NCBI RefSeq assembly: GCF_014205765.1
Contig: NZ_JACIIZ010000024.1
Span: forward strand, 21,067 to 85,066
From: Nitrospirillum iridis
Lineage (GTDB): Bacteria > Pseudomonadota > Alphaproteobacteria > Azospirillales > Azospirillaceae
Reading direction: 5' to 3'
DNA: 64,000 bases
Below the pieces are notes generated by a model, which was not told the origin of the DNA, searched no databases, and saw only the letters and a program-made list of their open reading frames with translations. How positions within the stretch are numbered: the stretch's first letter is position 1; each line of letters begins with the position of its first letter. The position numbers and the translations under genes were made by a program. Shown one piece after another: positions 43,491 to 50,883 of this stretch.

Positions 43491-43949
43491 ATGGAGAAGT
43501 TGTCCAAGTCCTTGTCTACGGATTTTTCTGATCAGACTTTCCTTGAAAATAGCGATGGCAAGCCGCTTCGGCATAATCCGGACACCATAAGATTAATCAA
43601 GGAAATGTATGCATCAGGACTGTCTATGGCAAGGATCGCTGGCGCGATCAACATGAGTCAAAGTTACGTTTCAATCGTCATAAATTGGTATTTTCCAGAT
43701 GTCTCGAAGAGATATTTCTTGAGCTCCATGGAAATGAAGGAGGATATCGAGGCCCTTTTAAAATCGGGGGAAACGATTTCGTCGATTGCGCTTATTTTGG
43801 GGAAGAAAGTTGGCACGGTAAAGCAATATATTTATCGAAATATACCGGGGTATGGCGGAACGAATAATGTTGACAAAAAAACTATTAACTTGGTTGGCGA
43901 CCTTTACAGATCAGGAAAAAAAATACAAAGAAATAAGTTCGGAGCTTAG
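43491..43949 (+). CDS. Tandem helix-turn-helix protein, N-terminal part (frameshifted)
   Basis: A 152-residue frame in an AT-rich island. It contains two full HTH-like repeats: about residues 29-70 (DTIRLIKEMYASGLSMARIA, then INMSQSYVSIVINWYFP) and about 82-123 (MKEDIEALLKSGETISSIAL, then KKVGTVKQYIYRNIPG). A third begins at about 130 (KKTINLVGDLYRSGKK) but is cut where the frame runs through eight A (43916-43923) into a short nonsense tail. Skipping one A joins it to the frame at 43852-44190, which completes repeat three and adds a fourth. The repeats share the pattern I-x3-L-x3-G-x4-IA-x2-L-x-I-S-x4-V. No known family was recognised; DNA binding is inferred. Confidence 0.6.
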   Translation: MEKLSKSLSTDFSDQTFLENSDGKPLRHNPDTIRLIKEMYASGLSMARIAGAINMSQSYVSIVINWYFPDVSKRYFLSSMEMKEDIEALLKSGETISSIALILGKKVGTVKQYIYRNIPGYGGTNNVDKKTINLVGDLYRSGKKIQRNKFGA

Positions 43950-44190
43950 CATATCTGAGTATTATGTGAGGAATATAATCGGTCAATTTTATCAGGATCT
44001 GCGCAAGCGAAGCCCGGAATCGTCGAAGTTGCGAATATCAAAAATCGAACAGATGTTACGCGACGGTCATAGTTACAAGGATATCGCCCAAGAATTGGGA
44101 ATAAGCCTGGGTAATGTCCATTCCCTGGTTTTCCGGTATTTCCCAGCGTCGCGCCGGGGCCCGCTCGGCGGGAAATTCGTCAGGAAATAG
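43852..44190 (+). CDS. Tandem helix-turn-helix protein, C-terminal part
   Basis: From about 43916 this frame carries KKYKEISSELSISEYYVRNI (the end of repeat three) and RISKIEQMLRDGHSYKDIAQ, ELGISLGNVHSLVFRYFP (repeat four), then a basic tail ending GGKFVRK. The 20 codons before the A-run have no repeat character, so the natural protein is probably a fusion of the upstream frame with this one, about 232 residues long. It could also be translated alone from 43852, where only a weak ribosome-binding site (CGGGG) is visible. Base composition is clearly lower in GC than the flanking genes, which suggests horizontal transfer. Confidence 0.55.
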   Translation: MAERIMLTKKLLTWLATFTDQEKKYKEISSELSISEYYVRNIIGQFYQDLRKRSPESSKLRISKIEQMLRDGHSYKDIAQELGISLGNVHSLVFRYFPASRRGPLGGKFVRK

Positions 44191-44224
44191 TGGGCGGACC
44201 AGCTTGCCCGCCCGGCGGTGGCCG

Positions 44225-45430
44225 TCACGCCGCCACGCGCGGCCGGCACCAATAAGGCGCGTAGCGCAACGCGAACAAGGCGAAAGCGCCGGTCCACAAG
44301 ATCGCTGACAGGACCAGCGGCGCCAGCGGCAGGCCACCCGTCAAGCTGGCCGCGATGCGGGACAGCGCGGCGCCGTTGACCAGCAGGTAGACCCAGACGG
44401 TCACCCGATCGGCCGTCAGCGTCCGGCCCGTGTGGCCCAGGGAAGCCCGGCTCATGACGGCCAGCATCATGGTGCCGATGGCGCCGGCGGTCAGCGCGTG
44501 AATGGCGGCGGCCAGGGGCACGGCATTGGTTAGCAGCGCGCCACCCAGCAGGGCGGTACCCGCCACCACCCAGAAATAGCCGAGATGCAGCACACCCAGC
44601 AGCGGTTCGGCCCGTGTGGCCCAGCCCCGCCACCGGGCCAGACGCGCCAAGTTCAAGGCGCTGGCCAGCAGCAGCAGGCCACCGGTAATGGCGGCGGCCA
44701 CGCGCCCGCCATCGGCCAGGAAGGCCCAGGCCAGCAATCCCGACGGTAGGCTGGCCAGCGCGAGGCGGTCGATCAGGCCGGGGCTGGCGGGTGGCAGGGT
44801 GGCGGCCCCGCGCTTCGTCAGCCAGTTGCGGGTGAAGGTCGGAATGATGCGTCCACCGATGGCGGAGATCAGGATGATGATGGCGGCCAGGCCCAGGCGC
44901 CAGCCCAGGCCGGCGGGAACCGCAACCCCCGCCCCCTCCGCCATCATCAACCCATCGGCGGTGGCCAGCACCAGCAGGGGCACGGTCATGACCAGGTTGC
45001 GCCGGTTGCGCGCGGCCACCACCTGGCGCGCGGCGTAGACGGCGAGCGCCAGGGGCAGGCCCGAATCCACCATGGCCACCAGGGCCGCCGGCGGCGTGCC
45101 CACCAAATTGGCCAACGCCAGCAGGCGGGCCGCCAGCCAAAGACCCACCAGGCCCGCCAGGGGCGCTCCCCGCAAGGGTGGCCGGCCGGTCCAATTGGGG
45201 ATGGCGGTCAGGATGAACCCCGCCACCCCGGCCATGACGAAGCCGAACAGCATCTCATGGATATGCCAGGCCAGCGGGTCCAGGCCACGCGGTCCGGCAA
45301 TCGCGCCGCTCATCAGCGCCACCCACAGGCCCAGCGCCACGGCGGCCCAGACCGCCGCCGCCAGGAAGAAAGGACGAAAACCCTCCGCCAGCAGGATGGG
45401 GCCGGCATAGGGTGCGGGGGTGGTGGCCAT
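44225..45430 (-). CDS. nnrS: NnrS-family membrane protein
   Basis: A 401-residue haem- and copper-associated membrane protein with about 12 helices. The start ILLAEGFRPFFLAAAVW, WHIHEMLFGFVMAGVAGFILTA and GGRIIPTFTRNW are family signatures, and conserved His residues lie in WHIHEM, IHAL and GHTGR. NnrS relieves NO-related iron and nitrosative stress in denitrifiers and pathogens. A TTGCG-N4-CGCAA box lies 64 bases upstream of the start, the type recognised by NnrR-like Crp/Fnr proteins, and such a regulator is encoded at 46979. Confidence 0.93.
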   Translation of the reverse strand: MATTPAPYAGPILLAEGFRPFFLAAAVWAAVALGLWVALMSGAIAGPRGLDPLAWHIHEMLFGFVMAGVAGFILTAIPNWTGRPPLRGAPLAGLVGLWLAARLLALANLVGTPPAALVAMVDSGLPLALAVYAARQVVAARNRRNLVMTVPLLVLATADGLMMAEGAGVAVPAGLGWRLGLAAIIILISAIGGRIIPTFTRNWLTKRGAATLPPASPGLIDRLALASLPSGLLAWAFLADGGRVAAAITGGLLLLASALNLARLARWRGWATRAEPLLGVLHLGYFWVVAGTALLGGALLTNAVPLAAAIHALTAGAIGTMMLAVMSRASLGHTGRTLTADRVTVWVYLLVNGAALSRIAASLTGGLPLAPLVLSAILWTGAFALFALRYAPYWCRPRVAA

Positions 45431-45493
45431 GGGGAATTCTCCGGACGGGATGTGCGATCCCCACCAGAATGGTCCCGCTTCGCCGTCCGGACG

Positions 45494-45507
45494 TTGCGCC
45501 GGCGCAA
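45494..45507 (-). promoter_or_regulatory. NnrR-type binding box upstream of nnrS
   Basis: Perfect palindrome TTGCGCCGGCGCAA, of the form TTGCG-N4-CGCAA. This is the consensus reported for NnrR in NO-responsive promoters of alphaproteobacteria. It is 64 bases before the nnrS start. Confidence 0.65.
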
Positions 45508-45541
45508 ACTATCCGGCGGTTGGCTCGCCCTTCGCTCCGTC

Positions 45542-45639
45542 GCCATTGATTTCCTTTTCCAGGCCTGCGACGGCCGGCCCCGGAATTTTTGGGCGCGCGT
45601 CAGCGGACTGAAAAATGAGGATGGCAACCTTACAATGGC
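45542..45639. repeat. Structured repeat, diverged copy of the MITE-like core
   Basis: Ends GCCATTG (45542-45548) and CAATGGC (45633-45639) are perfect inverted repeats. The core CCGGAATTTTTGGG...GCGGACTGAAAAATGAGGAT aligns with the 30799-30840 part of the MITE-like element. The inner stem is ATTTTT/AAAAAT here and GATTTC/GAAATC there, so pairing is kept although bases differ. It overlaps the stop codon of the downstream fRMsr gene. Confidence 0.5.
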
Positions 45640-46154
45640 CAGTCGCTGCCGGCGACGAACAGCCCCGCCAGGGTCTCGATCCCGGCCTGGTCCAGGGTGT
45701 CGAAGCGGGCGGGGCTGGGGCTGTCCAAATCGATGACACCCAGCACTTGGCCGTCCAGCAGCAGCGGCACCACCAGTTCGGAGCGTGAGGCGGCGTCGCA
45801 GGCGATGTGGCCGGGGAAGGCATGCACATCGTCCACCAGCACGGACTGGCGCCGCTCCACGGCGGTGCCGCAGACGCCCCGGCCCACGGCGATGCGCACG
45901 CAGGCGGGCTTGCCCTGGAAGGGGCCCAGCACCAGTTCACGCGTGCCGCCAAGATTCCCTTTGGCCGCGTTGCGCATGAAATAGAAGCCGGCCCAGTTCA
46001 GGTCGGGCAGGGTGGTGAACAGCAGCGCGGACAGGTTGGCGGCGTTGGCGATGGCGTCACGCTCGTCCGTCAGCAGGCCGGTCAGGTCCAGCGCCAGGTC
46101 GCGGTACAGCGTGGCCTTGTCGCGCGGCGTGTCAGGGGTGCGGGCTTGGAACAT
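45630..46154 (-). CDS. msrC: Free methionine-(R)-sulfoxide reductase (GAF type)
   Basis: A 174-residue single GAF-domain enzyme. The three catalytic-cycle Cys residues are at 85, 95 and 119 (KPACVRIAVGRGVCGTAV, GHIACD), matching Cys84, 94 and 118 of the E. coli enzyme. NWAGFYFM and LVLGPFQGKPAC are also family hallmarks. It reduces free Met-R-sulfoxide formed by oxidants in the cytoplasm. The ATG at 46154 follows AAGGA. The long open frame further upstream on this strand is antisense shadow of the next gene and not part of this protein. Confidence 0.9.
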   Translation of the reverse strand: MFQARTPDTPRDKATLYRDLALDLTGLLTDERDAIANAANLSALLFTTLPDLNWAGFYFMRNAAKGNLGGTRELVLGPFQGKPACVRIAVGRGVCGTAVERRQSVLVDDVHAFPGHIACDAASRSELVVPLLLDGQVLGVIDLDSPSPARFDTLDQAGIETLAGLFVAGSDWPL

Positions 46155-46192
46155 GGTCAGGCGTCCTTGAGGATGGAATAGGGGTGGTGGGC

Positions 46193-46903
46193 TCAGTCCA
46201 GCCGCGCCAGCCAGGGGGCAACTATACGCCGTGCCTGGTCGGCGGCGCGGGTGGCCATCACAGCCCCCTCCGCGCGCAGCTCCGGCACCGCCACGCGGGC
46301 GGCCGACAGTTCCGCCGCATGGCCCACATACCAGAGGTCCAGCCGCGCGGGGTCGGCCTCGATATGGAACTGCAAGGCCAGGGCGTGGGTGCCATGGCTG
46401 AACGCCTGGTTGGGATAAAGCGCGTTGGACGCCAGCCGGGTGGCGCCCTGCGGCAGGTCGAAGGTGTCGCCATGCCAGTGCAGCACCTGGGCCCCCGGCA
46501 CCGCCAGCGGCGCCAGGCAGGACGCCCGGCCGGCCTCCGTCAGATCCAGGGCGCCCCAGCCGATCTCCTTGGCGTGCCCGGCATAGACCCGTGACCCCAG
46601 CGCCCGGGCCATCAGCTGCGCGCCCAGACATATGCCCAGGGTGGGCCGTCCGGCGGCCAGGCGCCGTTCCAGCAGCGCGATCTCTTGGGCCAGGAAGGGG
46701 TAGGCGTCCTCGTCATAAACCCCGATGGGCCCGCCCAGCACCACCAGCAGGTCGGCGTCGTGGATCGCCGCGTCGTCCAGGTCGTCGATGGGCGCCTCGC
46801 GGTACTCCACCGTCCAGCCCGCGTCCGCCAACACCGGCGCCAGCAGGCCCAGATCCTCGAACGCCACATGGCGCAAGGCGATGGCTTTCTTGGAACGCGA
46901 CAT
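46193..46903 (-). CDS. Class I glutamine amidotransferase-like protein
   Basis: A 236-residue GATase domain protein. The nucleophile Cys92 is in LGICLGAQ, the oxyanion segment is LGGPIGVYDED (about 57), and the His-x-Glu pair is in LQFHIEAD (about 175). Stand-alone members are often annotated as GMP-synthase-like or gamma-glutamyl hydrolases of glutamylated amines. No synthetase partner is adjacent, so it probably removes glutamine-derived ammonia or cuts a gamma-glutamyl bond in an unassigned pathway. Good GGAGGTG site before the start. Confidence 0.85.
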   Translation of the reverse strand: MSRSKKAIALRHVAFEDLGLLAPVLADAGWTVEYREAPIDDLDDAAIHDADLLVVLGGPIGVYDEDAYPFLAQEIALLERRLAAGRPTLGICLGAQLMARALGSRVYAGHAKEIGWGALDLTEAGRASCLAPLAVPGAQVLHWHGDTFDLPQGATRLASNALYPNQAFSHGTHALALQFHIEADPARLDLWYVGHAAELSAARVAVPELRAEGAVMATRAADQARRIVAPWLARLD

Positions 46904-46978
46904 GGGGCACCTCCGGCAAGGGGGAAGGGAGGTCCGTTATAGGAGGTGGGGGCGGATGGCCGGTAGGGGAATTTGTGC

Positions 46979-47740
46979 CTAATCCCGCCCTTCCTCCGCC
47001 ATCGCCGTCAGCGCCGCCACGTCGTGCAGGGTGATGCGGACCCGTCCGTTGCGGCGGCCGCTGGACAGCCAGCCGCGCTTCTCCCACGCGGCCAGGGTGC
47101 GGCTGGCGGTGTGCAGGGTGGTGCCGGACAGTTCGGCCAGGTCCTTGCGGGTCAGGGGAAAGGCCAGGGTCGTGCCGGTGCCGTCCGGCGCCTGGTCGCG
47201 CTTGGACTGGGCCGCCAGGCGCAGCAGGGCGCGGGCCAGGCGTTGCTCCACCCGGCCGGTGGTGACCTCGCGCAGGCGGTCCTGCACCTCCATCAGCCGG
47301 CGGCCGATGACCCCCACCAGGTTCAGGGCGATGGCGGGGTGGCGGGTGATCAACTGGCGCAAGGTGGTCTCCGTCCAGCGGATTTCCACGCTGTCGGCCA
47401 CCGTTTCGGCATCGGCGGGATAAAGGCGGTCGGTGAACAGGGGCACGGTGCCGAACATCTCCCCCGCGCCGATGAAGCGCAGGGCCACCTGCGCGCCCGC
47501 CGCGTTGCTCTGGCTGATGCGCACCCCCCCGCTCAGCAGGGCGTGGCAGTGCGGGGCGGGGTCGCCCTGATGGAACAGGGGCGTGTGGCGGGGCACGGTG
47601 CGGATGTGGGCCGCCGCCATCACCTCCGCCAGCGCCGCCGCTTCCAGACCCCGGAACAGTTCCATGCCCGCCAGGGCCTGCGGTGGCCAGGCGGGTGCCA
47701 GGGGTGGGGATGACGGGGCGCTGCTGTCGGTTTGGGGCAT
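46979..47740 (-). CDS. Crp/Fnr-family regulator, NnrR/Dnr-like
   Basis: A 253-residue regulator. The cyclic-nucleotide-like beta-roll spans about 25-145 (HTPLFHQGDPAPHCHALLSG, then GAGEMFGTVPLFTD); the dimer helix follows; the HTH (about 195-235) has LTRKDLAELSGTTLHTASRTLAAWEKRGW. No N-terminal Cys cluster is present, so it is not an oxygen-sensing FNR. The recognition helix TTLHTASRTL resembles NnrR/Dnr proteins, which sense NO, probably via haem. The start at 47740 is chosen because the conserved part begins near MPQTDSSAPS; the frame upstream lacks homology. A matching TTGCG-N4-CGCAA site lies before nnrS. Confidence 0.78.
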   Translation of the reverse strand: MPQTDSSAPSSPPLAPAWPPQALAGMELFRGLEAAALAEVMAAAHIRTVPRHTPLFHQGDPAPHCHALLSGGVRISQSNAAGAQVALRFIGAGEMFGTVPLFTDRLYPADAETVADSVEIRWTETTLRQLITRHPAIALNLVGVIGRRLMEVQDRLREVTTGRVEQRLARALLRLAAQSKRDQAPDGTGTTLAFPLTRKDLAELSGTTLHTASRTLAAWEKRGWLSSGRRNGRVRITLHDVAALTAMAEEGRD

Positions 47741-47894
47741 GGGGCGAGGATACCGTGCCCCTCGCCGCGGGAGAAGGGGCCGGGCGCCGATGCGCTGGCG
47801 GCAGGGAAGGGATGAGCGATGGGCCATTGCGCGCGGCCGCCGCCCTTTGCACCCTTCGTGAAACGCCACGTATCGATAATCGGGAGTGCCACGG

Positions 47895-48791
47895 ATGAAC
47901 ATCGGTGTCATGGGGGCCGGCGCCGTCGGCTGCTTCTACGGGGCGCTGCTGGCGCGGGCCGGGCACGCCGTGACCCTGGTGGGCCGGCCGGCGCTGGTGC
48001 GGGCCGTGCGCGCGGATGGCTTGCGGCTGGAGATGAGGGGCTTCGATGGCACGGTCGCCGTGGATGCCGTCGCCGGGCCGGAGGGGTTGGCCGGGGTCGA
48101 CCTGGTGCTGTTCTGCGTGAAATCCGCCGATACCGAGGAGGCGGGGCGCGCCCTGCTGCCCCACCTGAAGCCCGGTGCCGTGGTGCTGGCCCTGCAGAAT
48201 GGCGTGGACAACGCCGACCGGCTGGCGGCGGTGCTGGGCCGGCCGGTGGTGCCGGTGGTGGTCTATGTCGCGACCGACATGGCCGGCGCCGCCCATGTCC
48301 GGCATCACGGGCGGGGCGACCTGATCCTGGGCCCGGGTGCCGATAGCGAGCGGGTGGCCGACCTGCTGCGGGCCGCCGCCATTCCGGCCACCGTGTCGGC
48401 CGGCGTCACCGCCGCGCTGTGGGACAAGCTGATCATCAACTGCGCCTACAACGCCCTGTCGGCGGTGGCGCAGGTCAGCTACGGCACCATGGTGACCGTG
48501 CCCGCCGTGCGCGACGTCATGGCCGATGTCGTGGCGGAGGCGGTGGCCGTGGCGCGGGCGTGGGATATCGCCGTGGCCGACGACATCCTGGAGAGGGTCA
48601 TGGCCCTGGCGGCGGCCATGCCCAACCAGCTCTCATCCACCGCCCAGGACCTGGCCCGGGGCAAGGCCAGCGAGATCGACTATCTGAACGGCCATATCGT
48701 GCGCCAGGGGGCGGCGCTGGGCATCGCCACGCCCGCCAACCGCGCCCTGCTGGCGATGGTCAAGCTGCTGGAGGCCAAGGCCGCCGCCTGA
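47895..48791 (+). CDS. panE: 2-dehydropantoate 2-reductase
   Basis: A 298-residue NADPH enzyme that reduces ketopantoate to pantoate for coenzyme A synthesis. The nucleotide fold begins MNIGVMGAGAVGCFYGALLA. Conserved KSADT (about 76), QNGVDN (about 102) and the catalytic Lys in LWDKLIINCAYNALSAV (about 176) are present. The ATG at 47895 follows GGGAGTG. Divergent from the Crp/Fnr gene. Several paralogues of this fold act on other 2-keto acids; no other pan genes are nearby. Confidence 0.85.
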   Translation: MNIGVMGAGAVGCFYGALLARAGHAVTLVGRPALVRAVRADGLRLEMRGFDGTVAVDAVAGPEGLAGVDLVLFCVKSADTEEAGRALLPHLKPGAVVLALQNGVDNADRLAAVLGRPVVPVVVYVATDMAGAAHVRHHGRGDLILGPGADSERVADLLRAAAIPATVSAGVTAALWDKLIINCAYNALSAVAQVSYGTMVTVPAVRDVMADVVAEAVAVARAWDIAVADDILERVMALAAAMPNQLSSTAQDLARGKASEIDYLNGHIVRQGAALGIATPANRALLAMVKLLEAKAAA

Positions 48792-48800
48792 CGCCTTGGG

Positions 48801-50015
48801 CTAAAGCCGGATGTGCAGACCCCGGCGGTGCAAGGGGAGAAGCACCAGGACCACCAAAGCCAGGATCCCCAGCGCGCAGGTGAAGGAGGCCAGGTAGGGG
48901 TCGGCGATGACCGATCCCGCCAGCTGGTCGCCCCAGCCTTGCGGGGTGAGGGCGCCGCCCGCCGCCGGGATGAAGGGCACGCCGCCCACCGCGCAGAGGA
49001 TTTGCGACAGGCTGAAGGCCAGGATGGCGTTGCCACCCAGCACGCGCAACGGGAAGGTCGCCGCGTGGGCCAACGGCGCCGCCCCCCGGTCCAGCAGGGC
49101 GGACAGGACCACCAGGATGCCCAGGGAAAAGCCGCTGCTGAACAGGGCGAAGCTGCTGGTCCAGATGCGCTTGTTGATGACCAGCACAGGGTCCAGCGCC
49201 AGGCCCGCGACCATCAGGATCACGGCCGCCTCCAGCAGCAACAGGCGGGGCCCCCGGCCTTGGGGCTGCGCCCGCAGTGCTGTGCCGGCCAGCACGCCCA
49301 CCAGCACGTTGACCGTGGCGGGCAAGGTGGACAGCAGACCCTCCGAATCGTAGACGACGGCCCCGGCGGCGTCGGTGCCATAGGGCCAGAGATGGGCCAC
49401 GGTGAAGACCCCACGGTCGATCCAGGACGGCAGGTTGCCGCCCGGGTCCAGGTGGCCTGCCCCGATGCCCGGCACCGGCACCCAAACCAGCAGCGCCCAA
49501 TAGCCCAGCAGAAGGAGGGCGATGGCCGCCAGCAGGGCCGGACGGTTCAGCAGGGGGCGATGGTTCACCCCCGTCGTGGCCGTCACCAGGCATAGCGTGG
49601 TGACCAGCGCGTAGCACAGGCCGATGCGCTGCAGGATGCCGGGCAGGCGCAAATGCGCCAGGTCGAAATAGGGCAGGGCGTTCAGCACCAGGCCCAGCGC
49701 GATCAGCGACACCGTGCGCCGGGCGATCTTGGCGGTGGCGGCGCGTTTGTCCCGCGCCAATTGGGGCCACGACAGGGATATCGCCAGGCCGACGCTCAAC
49801 AGGAAGGTGGGGAACACCATGTCCGCCAGGGTCCAGCCATCCCAGGCCGCGTGCTTCAGCGGGGCGTAGGCCTTGGCCCAATCCCCCGGGCTCGTCACCA
49901 GGATCATGCCGGCGACGGCCAGGCCGCGCAGCACGTCCAGCGACAGCAGGCGGCGGTTCGGTGGGACATCGGCGAGGCTGCGCGCGTCCGATGGGGCGGC
50001 GGCGGCGATGGTCAT
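48801..50015 (-). CDS. HGSNAT/NagX-like membrane acyltransferase-family protein
   Basis: A 404-residue membrane protein with about ten helices. The start RLLSLDVLRGLAVAGMILV and DMVFPTFLLSVGLAIS are signatures of the DUF5009/DUF1624 group related to heparan-alpha-glucosaminide N-acetyltransferase. LPGILQRIGLCYAL (about 125) is also conserved. In bacteria some members lie in amino-sugar operons (NagX). No such genes are beside it here, so substrate is open. A GGGGAGGA ribosome-binding site precedes the start. Confidence 0.8.
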   Translation of the reverse strand: MTIAAAAPSDARSLADVPPNRRLLSLDVLRGLAVAGMILVTSPGDWAKAYAPLKHAAWDGWTLADMVFPTFLLSVGLAISLSWPQLARDKRAATAKIARRTVSLIALGLVLNALPYFDLAHLRLPGILQRIGLCYALVTTLCLVTATTGVNHRPLLNRPALLAAIALLLLGYWALLVWVPVPGIGAGHLDPGGNLPSWIDRGVFTVAHLWPYGTDAAGAVVYDSEGLLSTLPATVNVLVGVLAGTALRAQPQGRGPRLLLLEAAVILMVAGLALDPVLVINKRIWTSSFALFSSGFSLGILVVLSALLDRGAAPLAHAATFPLRVLGGNAILAFSLSQILCAVGGVPFIPAAGGALTPQGWGDQLAGSVIADPYLASFTCALGILALVVLVLLPLHRRGLHIRL

Positions 50016-50095
50016 GGCGGTCTGGTCCTCCCCGTTCTTGTGAGGCCACCATGACAGAGCGTGACAACGTTGTCACATGATGAATGCCCGTTGGT

Positions 50096-50680
50096 TTAAC
50101 GGGACGGCTTGGCCGCGATGCCGTTCACCAGGATGTCGATGACGCCGTCCATCCAGGCGTCCTCGGTGGGGATGTGCAGCAGCAACTGGTGGTAGATGGC
50201 GCCGAAGGTCATGTCCAGGATGGTCTGGGGCGACACGTCCGCGCGGATCGACCCATCGGCAAGTCCCCGTTGCAACAGGGGCATGATCTCGGCGCGGCGG
50301 GGGCCCACCAGCTTTTCCTTGTATAGGCGCAGGGTTTCCGGGTCGCGCTGACATTCCGCCAGGATGCCGGCGATGATGGCGCCGGTGCCGCCCCGCATGG
50401 CGCGCGCCACCGATTTCAGCAGGCGGCGGTACTCCGCCAGCGCGTTGTCGCCTTGGGGTTCCAGCGACATCTCGCGGTTGATGGTGTCCAGCGTCGCCTC
50501 CATGGCGATGGCGCCGCGGCTGGGCCACCAGCGGTACAGCGTGCTGCGCGAGGCGCCGGCCCGGCGGGCGACCTTGTCCAGGGTCAGGCGGGCCAGGCCC
50601 TCTTCCTGCAACAGCTCATAGGTCGCCTTCAGGATGGCGGCGTGACTGGCATCGCTGCGGGGCCGGCCGACGGGGGCCAT
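50096..50680 (-). CDS. TetR-family repressor of the EmrAB-type pump
   Basis: A 194-residue regulator. The N-terminal HTH (about 8-55) has AILKATYELLQEEGLARLTL and GASRSTLYRWWPSRGAI; the C-terminal ligand domain is TetR_C-like. It is divergent from the EmrA/EmrB-type genes, with about 200 bases between, and probably represses them until a drug-like ligand binds. A GGAG ribosome-binding site is present. The spaced inverted repeat TTACGGTACAA/TTGTATCGAAA (50771-50843) may be part of the operator region. Confidence 0.85.
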   Translation of the reverse strand: MAPVGRPRSDASHAAILKATYELLQEEGLARLTLDKVARRAGASRSTLYRWWPSRGAIAMEATLDTINREMSLEPQGDNALAEYRRLLKSVARAMRGGTGAIIAGILAECQRDPETLRLYKEKLVGPRRAEIMPLLQRGLADGSIRADVSPQTILDMTFGAIYHQLLLHIPTEDAWMDGVIDILVNGIAAKPSR

Positions 50681-50883
50681 GGGGTGTCTCCTTACGCAAG
50701 AACGACCCGCGCGGGTGGGTCTGGCCCAACATATGCGCCATCCACGGGCCGAGGCGAGAGGGGCGAGATATTACGGTACAACATGCCTCGTATTCTAAGG
50801 CGCCGCTGCTCCTAATTTAGAAACGGTCCATATTGTATCGAAACTGGAGCGCGTCACTCCCCCCCATTTCGAAGGAGGCTTCC
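50681..50883 (+). promoter_or_regulatory. TetR/EmrA divergent promoter region
   Basis: An AT-richer stretch from about 50765 to 50850. TTACGGTACAA at 50771-50781 and TTGTATCGAAA at 50833-50843 are inverted copies matching at 9 of 11 positions. The GAAGGAGG ribosome-binding site is at about 50870-50877. Confidence 0.4.

Noticed and set aside
46713..48308. 531-codon open frame on the minus strand
   Set aside because: It crosses the Crp/Fnr and GATase genes in another frame and is of biased Pro/Arg/Gly composition.
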